Below are positions 57,258-64,000 of a stretch of 64,000 nt of DNA, in pieces; within the stretch, counting starts at the first letter, position 1; each line of letters opens with the position of its first letter. The notes under the pieces are model-generated. The model saw nothing but the letters and a program-made list of their open reading frames with translations. It made no database searches and was not told the DNA's origin. The stretch is from Zizania palustris (lineage: Eukaryota > Streptophyta > Magnoliopsida > Poales > Poaceae). The DNA is taken from contig JAAALK010000080.1 in assembly GCA_019279435.1 (NCBI GenBank), positions 35,901,385-35,965,384 of the forward strand, in the 5' to 3' direction. A program made the position numbers and the translations under genes.

Positions 57258-57540
57258 TTGCCAAAGGGGGAGAAATTGTTGAGTTCTCTGCAATAAAGGG
57301 AGAAGGGGGAGAAATTTTTGAGCTGGGGAGAAAGTTGGGTTCTCTGTTGCCAAAGGGGGATTAACTCAGGGTGTTTTTGCCGAAGGGGCTTTTACTCTTT
57401 CCAAAGGGGGAAGAAAATTCTTTTATCAAGTGACATGTTTGGCTCGTTTCTGAGTTTTTATGGTCACTTGTGTGCTGAAAGTCTTTTAATTTTTCTTGGA
57501 CTTAAAGTTGGTTGTCAAATGCACTCATCAAGGGGGAGAT
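57258..57540 (+). repeat. Array of polypurine-tract-like units before the Copia-2 3' LTR
   Basis: Repeated G-rich purine tracts: CCAAAGGGGGAGAAATTG (57262), AAGGGAGAAGGGGGAGAAAT (57297), GGGGAGAAAG (57325), CCAAAGGGGGATTAA (57350), CCAAAGGGGGAAGAAAA (57402) and finally ATCAAGGGGGAGAT at the LTR border (57527-57540). Only the last one is in PPT position. Confidence 0.8.
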
Positions 57541-59470
57541 TGAGAAACCAAGGGTTGGTTTCGGTGTTTGTGATGAGTGATTGACAGGCTTTTACCCTCT
57601 GGTTCGAAGGGGTACCTCCGAAGGGTGTTCGGTGGTTTGGTTGCTGCAGCTGTTGCAGCGGAGTGTGCGTGTCAGAGGGGTCCGGCAGTACACGATGACT
57701 GGGTTTGTACCGAAGGCTTCGGTACTTTGGGCGGTACACCGGAGTGTGTATCGGAGGCTGCTAACCCGGAGAGGTCTCCGGAGTACTAGACACACTTGTC
57801 TGTTTGTCTGTGGTGCGCATGGGACTTCGGAGGCGACGGACAGGTTTGTAGCAGGTGAACCTGGTCAAGCGGGAGGCTTGATGCCAGGGGAGCGGGGAGC
57901 TCTGTCACGGTGGCTGCGAAGGGGTCTGGGTCGGTCCTCGGGTCGAGGCGTGCCAGGTGAAGGCAGTAAGTGCGGAGCGTGGCTCAGGGTGAAGGTGCTC
58001 CGAGACAAAGTCCTCGGAAGTGAGGCACTTCGAAGGTACTCCGGAAGGAGTGACTTCGGAGTTTGGTGGATCAAGTCCTCTGCGGAGGCAAAGTGTTCGA
58101 AGTGTGCTCTGGAGAGAGACACTCGAAGGTACCCGACGAAGGTCTCAGAAGTCGAGGTACATCGAAGGCATGGTCCGGGTAAGGCTCGTCGAGGAGTGTG
58201 CTCGGGGAGAGACACTGCGACGAAGTGCTCTTGGAATGCTTTGTGCGGAGGCCTTGGACAAAGGAGGGACTTCGAAGGGTGGTACTCCGAAGGTGGGGCT
58301 TCGGAGTGTGGTTGTCTTGTGGTACTTCGGCCTGCATGGTTCGGTACACGGACTGACGGAGTTCGAGTTGGGCGGAAGCTGCGAAGCCGTGGTGGTCCAC
58401 TCCGGAGGTGTTGGTGCGAAGGCCCAAGGGCTTTGACGGCTTCGGCTCAAAACCGTCACTGTATCGAAGGCTGACTTCGGTGAAGCGAAGGCCATCTGGC
58501 TCAAGGCTTCTCACTGAAGCTATCGCACCCCTCGCGTGCGAAGGGGGCTTCAGAAAGGTCAAAGGCTGCAAGTCTGATAGTGTCTGCTCTGCAAAAAGCT
58601 GGCGTTGTCCCCTCTGCAAAGGCTGACAAAGAAGCCTCCAATAAAGTTGACTACCTTTTGTACCCCTCAGTTCTGTAGAGACAAAACCAATGTAAACCCT
58701 AGGGGTAAAGTAGTAAATTCCTTTGGGTGAACTGTGGGCTATAAATATGGGGGCTCGGTAGGTAACATTTAACACTTTGAGCATTTACTGTTGAGCTCCT
58801 GTACCAGCCACCCCTTCTCTGTATTCATCCAGAGTTCGATTTTTACTGTGTTCCTTGTTCAAGCGGCGAAGCCCTGCTTCTGTGTTGTCTTTCTGCTTGA
58901 GCTCGTTTGCATACCTCGCTAGCTATAGTGCACCGAAGCCTGTCTAGGCGAAGGGTGTTTTGTGCGATGTGTGTTTTTCAGTGTGCTGTCACTTGTGTAA
59001 CAGGAGGCGAGACCTTGCTGCTTACTAGCGAAGCCCTGATCGAAACCCGCGTTTTTATCGTGTCTGAGTACATAGCGAAGTCTGTGAGTGTGCGTTTAGA
59101 CCTTCGATGTACGAAGCCCAGCACCAGTTGCTGCTGCCAAGTACCTGGTCGAAGTCCACAGAGGGTTGTCCACTCGTGCGAAGGGTGAAGTGCGAAGCCT
59201 GCTCGAGGCACTCTGTGTGCGGAGCCTGCACTGACTTAGCAGAGTAGATTTTCGAGGATTGTGAGCGGAGCGAAGTCTTCTTGACTTCGAACTTTTGCTC
59301 CTGCGAAGCCTGTGTTCGGAGTTGTCAAAACACCTCCGAACCAGACCTTCGAAGGTAGTATTCGAAGCCTGTTCCGCAGAAGACAGAACTGAAACAGAAG
59401 GCTAGTTTTTAGCCCGAAATTTTAAAATCTCCCATTCACCCCCCCTCTGGTCGCCGTTTCCGGTCCAACA
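57541..59470 (+). repeat. Copia-2 3' LTR
   Basis: 1930 bp, same length as the 5' LTR. Confidence 0.95.
58694..58747 (+). promoter_or_regulatory. Core promoter copy in the Copia-2 3' LTR
   Basis: AAACCCTA (58694-58701), TGGGCT (58735-58740), TATAAATA (58740-58747). Unchanged from the 5' LTR; could drive read-out transcription into the outer Harbinger arm and beyond. Confidence 0.6.
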
Positions 59471-59475
59471 TTTTT

Positions 59476-59869
59476 TATGTGTTCCATTGGCCTATATGGA
59501 AGAACAGATGAAATGTGAACCTTATCTTGTGTTTGTCTTTGGATGTGGACTATTGAAAATTTTTCTTTAATCTTATATAATTTGGACAAATCGTGGTGTT
59601 ATTGTGTGATTAGTTTTATCTTTTTGGTTAATATTTTTCTTTAATCACTTTGTTGATTATAATTAAATTTGTAGTTGAGCATGATGCTTAGATATTGTAA
59701 ACCCAAAGGGATTTAATCCTAGCCAAAAGAATACATAATTGAAGGGAGGGATTTAATCCCCAAAGGGAATTAATCCTAGTGGGGATTGAGTGATATGAGA
59801 GGGATCCACTCAATCTCTCCTGAGATTGAATCCTCTTGGGGATATAATCCCTGTGAACCGAAAAGGGCC
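59476..59869 (+). repeat. Right inverted arm of the Harbinger element, terminal part
   Basis: Continues the arm from 48758 across the Copia-2 insertion to the terminus GGCC at 59866-59869. It contains the palindromic GGATTGAGTGATATGAGAGG region that matches the left arm at about 43050-43075. Confidence 0.88.
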
Positions 59870-60087
59870 TTATTAGGTTCATGGTCCATGTCTACTGTTC
59901 CTATCCTTATCCAAAACTGAAATCTGCACAAAGCTGCAATTTCCATCAGCTTTTCAGTAGATCACGTAGATATTTACGGGTACAAGATTGGGTAACAAAA
60001 TGGCAGTTTCCATTCTGGTAATCACTGTTTCAAACTAACCGAATGAACCAACTCAGTTACTACAAATACAGATCAATTGTCACGCTA

Positions 60088-60535
60088 AGAGTATCTCCGA
60101 AAGATTATATATATATATATGTTTATTTAAATTTGAATTTAGATATTTTAGTAAAAAATGAAGCTCCAATAGACTCCTAAACGAGTCTCTTTCTAATTTA
60201 TTCCACAAATCACTATTTATCTCTTTTAAATATAGGATTAACTTGACAAGTCCATATTTCTATTCGTACATATTTTTTCTCTTATGTGTACATTATTTTC
60301 TTCCCCACTTATTGCTATGGACTAAACTATACACTTATTTGAATGTATCTCAAATTTACACAAAATCATAAATCATTACAGATTACCGACCATATTTATA
60401 GGATTTTAAAAAATAAGGATCGATGTTATAGAAAAATTGTTATAAATCAATTAATTTTTAGAAAAATATAAAGTTTAGTATAATCCTTATATAAGATTTA
60501 GAAAATAAAATTTAGAAGTAATGTTGGAGATGCTC
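60088..60535. mobile_element. MITE-like element, about 450 bp
   Basis: Short imperfect inverted ends AGAGTATCTCC and, in reverse complement, AGAGCATCTCC flank a very AT-rich interior with a (TA)n run. Termini of the GAGCATCTCCAA type are common in small grass elements. No clear target duplication seen. Confidence 0.5.
60105..60120. repeat. (TA)8 microsatellite
   Basis: Uninterrupted TA dinucleotides inside the MITE-like element. Confidence 0.85.
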
Positions 60536-61320
60536 TGACTATCACTGTCTGACTAGCGGAGTTAACTGATAAGTAACAGATGTTTGGTTTGGTTAACACA
60601 GTCAAGACCAAGGACACAAAGCCACAATGACTGCTTATATAAACTTAAGATTTAAGCCAACACCAAAAATACATCCACAAGAAAATAAACCAGAGTTATA
60701 TACGTATCGCTCGTTCGTCTCTACAGAGATAGCAGCAGGAAAGCTGATATCCATCCCCTTCAGCTCCAGGTCTCCAACAACAGCAAAAGTTTCTCTATAT
60801 CTTGCATCCATATGTACATCGTCTATTCGTCTCAGAAATCAGCCGCAAATTAACCGTCCCATGCTCTGCACCCGACGTTGCCAATTGCCATCATCCGCAG
60901 GAACAACGGCCGTACGTCGCACACAGCTCACAACTAGTAGCTTGCTCTCCTGGCATTCTGCCGCCATTGCCCACAGGCCACAGCTCATGTTTGGCTTGCT
61001 CAGCTGACTTGCTATCGACCAGGGCACCGTTGGTCACAGGCTCACAGCTCCGTCTTTAGCTTGCCTGTCTGGGGTTGCCCTCCTGCAGAAGGACGCGAAA
61101 AGTACAAGGTCAAAGTTGGTGGTAGGGTTTCAATCATTTCGAGAGGGAAGGACAGTAGATAGGAGGACCAGTGTGGTGACCTGTGGTAAATAGGTAAAGG
61201 GACTAAAATCAGTCAAGTTTCCGACTTTTGCCTTGCACAAGTAAAACTGGGTATATTTAATTGATTATTAAAAAATATGCTCAGCAAAGCCAAGAAAAGC
61301 GCAAAAGCATGCACATTATA
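60536..61320. other. No recognised gene
   Basis: Moderately GC-balanced sequence with a short + ORF (60627-61007) that has no recognised domain and no clear codon pattern. Could be unique host intergenic DNA. Confidence 0.5.
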
Positions 61321-62100
61321 ACCAGAGCCGGTCCCTGAGATTTCAGGGGGCAGGGCAAACTGAAATTTATAGGCCTTATAATTATATAATAATAATAATA
61401 AAGTACTAAAATTATATGTGTATATATATGAAATATTACCGATACACAATCAAAATACATCTAAAAATAATATCTATATAGAGTAATTTGTACACATTTC
61501 AAATTTTTCTTCTATCGTTCCCAGGTAACGATTTGTGCGAGCCTACAAAGAGAGGCAAATCTAGGATTTACCGATGAGTATGTCACGTCAAAATTTTTAT
61601 ATACAATTCGGTAAAAATATTTTTGTAATTGAGTATATAATTATTAAATTTGCATCGTAACTTTTTCAATGGGTATGTCGCGTTAAATTTATATGTAGTA
61701 GCAGATCTAAGATTTTATCAATAGGTATGTCACATTAAATTTATATATACAATTCGATAAAACAATATTCTAATTGGGTAAATACTTATTAAATTTATAC
61801 TATAATTTAGCATACGTATACTAAGTAATATATTAAGTTTTAAATTAAATGATTATGTTAAAAATTTCCATAAATATAAATAGTTCAATATCATTGACAA
61901 AACATACCTAATATTTGAGGGGCTCAAACATCCAAACCAAAGAAAAACACTGTGATCGTCCATTAAAAATAATAAAATAGTAAGAGATCAGACACAAACA
62001 CTATGGTTGTATAGAAAAATAAATCTAGAGAGGTTTGCTCCTCGAACATCCAAAAACCATAGAGAAAAAATAATAGAGAAAAAATAATCAAATAGCTAAA
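61321..62100. repeat. Decayed AT-rich repeat region
   Basis: Begins with CAGAGCCGGTCCCTGAGATT, a terminus-like sequence resembling CAGNGCCGGCCCTGA ends seen in grass transposon relics. Contains diverged direct repeats around GTATGTCACGTCAAA, GTATGTCGCGTTAAA and GTATGTCACATTAAA (61577, 61673 and 61722), each followed by TATATACAATTC or similar. No coding sequence. Confidence 0.45.
61387..61402. repeat. (TAA)n microsatellite
   Basis: About five TAA units. Confidence 0.75.
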
Positions 62101-62119
62101 TACAAAAAACAAAAAATTC

Positions 62120-62182
62120 TATTGCAATGGATCGAACTAGCATCTCTTTGCACAAGAGTAAGTTCTTGACCACTGCACTGAT
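62120..62182 (-). repeat. tRNA-like relic (possible SINE-type fragment)
   Basis: On the - strand GTGCAGTGGTCAAGA resembles an A box and TAGTTCGATCC, about 40 bp later, resembles a B box lacking one base. It does not fold as a proper tRNA by inspection. Could be a tRNA-derived fragment in a repeat. Confidence 0.25.
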
Positions 62183-62389
62183 TATAATGGGGAGGTCAGC
62201 AAGGCCATCACCGTTTCTTTTCAGATAATGGAGGATATAACCATGCATGATAGATGCACATAGCCAAGTAAAGCGAATGATAAAGATAAGAGAACTTTTA
62301 CCATCCTTAACAGAAGTACCAGCAGGTACAAAGTACCAAATCAAATCTGGCCGTTAATTTCACAAAGGCATGATTGAAAAAAAATGAGC

Positions 62390-62727
62390 ATGCCATCTCC
62401 ACCACCCTACCACCGGCCCGCCAGTGACCCGTCGTGGCCCCTCCGCCGCCGGCCCCCGGTGACCCACCATCACCCTGCCCGCAGCCAGCGACCTATAGCC
62501 GCCCCACCGGACATGCCGACCGTCCCGTAGCCCTGCCGCCCCCTCGCCTCCTTACGATTCGTGAATCCCGCTGCCCCCTCACGCGCCTCCTTGCGAATCC
62601 CGCCACTGCTGCCACCCCATCGCCTGCGCCACCCACGGTCGTGCCAGTGACCACGTCGCGCCGGCGACCACGCCGCTCCGGTGACTTGCTGTCCACCTAC
62701 CCGGATGCCTTAGTCCCTACCCATTAA
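62390..62727. other. GC-rich islet in AT-rich surroundings
   Basis: About 340 bp with CCGCC- and GACC-rich composition and an open + frame (62434-62727) coding for a Pro/Thr/Arg-rich peptide. No domain. May be a captured exon fragment or low-complexity DNA. Confidence 0.4.
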
Positions 62728-64000
62728 TCTCAACACACAAAAATATAAAAATACATTTTCAGTTCAAGAGATATCATTTTATCCCAACCAAGTACCAAGA
62801 GGTATTACATTATCTCAACTATTAGATGAATATAATGGATGACTCGGAATTGGTAGCTCTCCTCTCGAGGATAGTAAAATTCCTCTAAAGATAATGGCTG
62901 GGGTGGACTGGGCAAAGCTTGCTGTATGCCACTCAGCTTTGAGCAGACACCGGCACAGGTAGACGCTGCAATAATTTCTGGAAAAAAATAGATTCTGCCA
63001 GCCGTAATGCAGTACAGATATCATGTAGGAAGGAGAGGGCCCTAAGGTTTTTATTGATCCTTGAAGATTGGGTCTGTACCTCCGATAGCACTTGTCCCTC
63101 CAAGATGTGCTCATCTTGGATCCAGAGCCGCAGACCAGTTACCCAGATCCAAACGGCAGATCGCTAAGGCTATTACACACCTTTTCTTGCTTCTCACTCA
63201 TTAGCAAGTGCGAGAGACAGTATAGCTTGTACACTTGGTGATGGTGCTACAACATATAATTCTTAAATAAACAATGGAGCTTTAGCTCCCTTGGCTAAGG
63301 ATAGCTGCAGTAGTTACCAAACGCAGTATATAATCGGTCTCTTAAACTCGCCCATGTGTTACTGTGCACTTGATAAAGATACAAACAGCACTGCAAAATT
63401 AAGTTCCCATCTACCCAGTGATACAATTATATCTCTAGCAACAAGGACAGTCAAATGGCATGCAAAAGCAGGCAAACTCTAGCCTACATGAATTGCCAGA
63501 ATTAATGCAATTTTGGTCGTAGACTTAACAGGTTCAGATTCAAACCATTAGATTTGTTTGTGTATTCTTTTAAAATCCGATGTTTATAGCTGAAGAAAAA
63601 ACAATACTGCTGTACATGGTACAAATAATAGCACTGAGAATTGCTTTAGCTGGTTATCTCCAACACAAGAAAGGGGATCCCTAGACAGGCAGTGGACAAC
63701 TTACAGAGAAAGTGGGACCTTCACAGTTGTACGAGTGATCAGAAGGACCAAAGGGACCAGATCTGCATCTACAGGCCTTATGCAGCCAAGCCCAAACGGA
63801 AAGCCAGGAGTGATATGGTTTCTAGACATACATTTATTGATTCGGGCCCCCAGCCACACCAACCAGTTGGGTCTGCTGGTGCCAGAGAGAACAGATCCAC
63901 TAAGAACACATCTATGGCCCCTTGCCATCAAAAATGGTGGCGATGATGGCAATAATGATTGAGTGAACAAATAAAGGATTAAAGGGTGGAAGAACAAACA
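62728..64000. other. No recognised gene
   Basis: Contains short unsupported ORFs (- strand 62815-63114, starting MSTSWRDKCYRRYRPN; + strand 63692-63946) without recognised domains. They could be exons of an unrecognised gene; nothing in the sequence decides this. Confidence 0.4.

Larger units (their letters stand above)
48759..59470 (+). mobile_element. Copia-2: SIRE/Maximus-type Ty1/Copia retrotransposon
   Basis: Complete 10,712-bp element with 5-bp target duplication TTTTT (48754-48758 and 59471-59475). LTRs are each 1930 bp; roughly 35-40 differences between them by eye (about 2%). PBS of tRNA-Met type and PPT present. Gag, coiled-coil extension and Pol are on the + strand and nearly complete, with two nonsense codons and a few one-base frame changes. 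It is inserted in the right arm of the Harbinger element and is a diverged relative of Copia-1: the LTR ends, PBS, PPT and protein order agree. Confidence 0.95.
42992..59869 (-). mobile_element. PIF/Harbinger element with 1.6-kb inverted arms, interrupted by Copia-2
   Basis: Termini GGCCCTGTTCGGTTCACAGG (left) and GGCCCTTTTCGGTTCACAGG (right, reverse complement). The flanking trinucleotides TCA (42989-42991) and TTA (59870-59872) fit a 3-bp TWA target with one mutation. The interior encodes a Harbinger transposase and a Myb/SANT-like protein, both on the - strand, the usual two proteins of this superfamily. Without the nested Copia-2 (10.7 kb) the element is about 6.2 kb. Unlike ordinary family members with short TIRs, the left 1.58 kb is repeated inverted at the right end. 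Confidence 0.88.

Noticed and set aside
57581..58474. 297-codon + frame and 237-codon - frame in the Copia-2 3' LTR
   Set aside because: LTR sequence; frames are open because of CGAAG-rich composition and the + frame is broken in the 5' LTR. No domain.
42992..59869. Inverted arms as an assembly palindrome artefact
   Set aside because: Arms differ by many small changes, carry proper termini with a 3-bp target site on both sides, and one contains a complete retrotransposon with its own duplication.
62120..62182. tRNA gene
   Set aside because: B box lacks a base and no cloverleaf is evident; kept only as a low-confidence relic.

Overview
The window looks like intergenic chromatin of a grass (Poaceae) genome. 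It is made almost wholly of nested transposable elements, with no recognisable host gene. The evidence for a grass is the mix of long-LTR chromovirus (Tekay/Del type), SIRE/Maximus-type Copia and Tat-type Gypsy elements, PIF/Harbinger termini beginning GGCCCTGTTCGGTT, a Stowaway MITE and a MULE with a GC-rich 5' exon. I cannot name the species.

Block 1 (1-34004, + strand) is a Tekay/Del-type Gypsy chromovirus with 3.35-3.4 kb LTRs. Its 5' LTR is split at 580/22361 by a SIRE-type Copia element (581-22355, - strand, TSD CCTTT). That Copia element is itself split by a Tat-type Gypsy element (7550-18034, - strand, TSD GGTTC). Nesting and TSDs give the insertion order: Tekay, then Copia-1, then Tat. 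All coding regions in this block are broken, mostly by TAG codons of the CAG>TAG or TGG>TAG type.

Block 2 (34005-42991) holds a 1000-N scaffold gap (34789-35788) whose two flanks are near-identical, an unmerged contig overlap. It also holds a diverged tandem duplication, a Stowaway-like MITE and a deleted Mutator-like element (38915-42630). The MULE has about 0.6 kb TIRs, a transposase remnant on the - strand and a convergent unknown ORF on the + strand.

Block 3 (42992-59869) is a PIF/Harbinger element with transposase and Myb/SANT-like genes on the - strand. Its two ends are about 1.6 kb inverted copies of each other, and the arms include the 3' coding end of the Myb-like gene. The right arm is interrupted by a young SIRE-type Copia element (48759-59470, + strand, TSD TTTTT, LTRs about 2% diverged).

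Block 4 (59870-64000) is AT-rich unique or decayed sequence with a MITE-like element, microsatellites and a GC-rich islet; no gene was recognised.

The most interesting items are the hairpin-forming Harbinger, the telo-box plus site II plus TATA core promoter shared by two Copia LTR families, the CGAAG-rich expansions found in LTRs of unrelated elements, and the cytosine-deamination pattern of nonsense codons. Single-base indels at homopolymers are frequent, so some frameshifts may be assembly errors.
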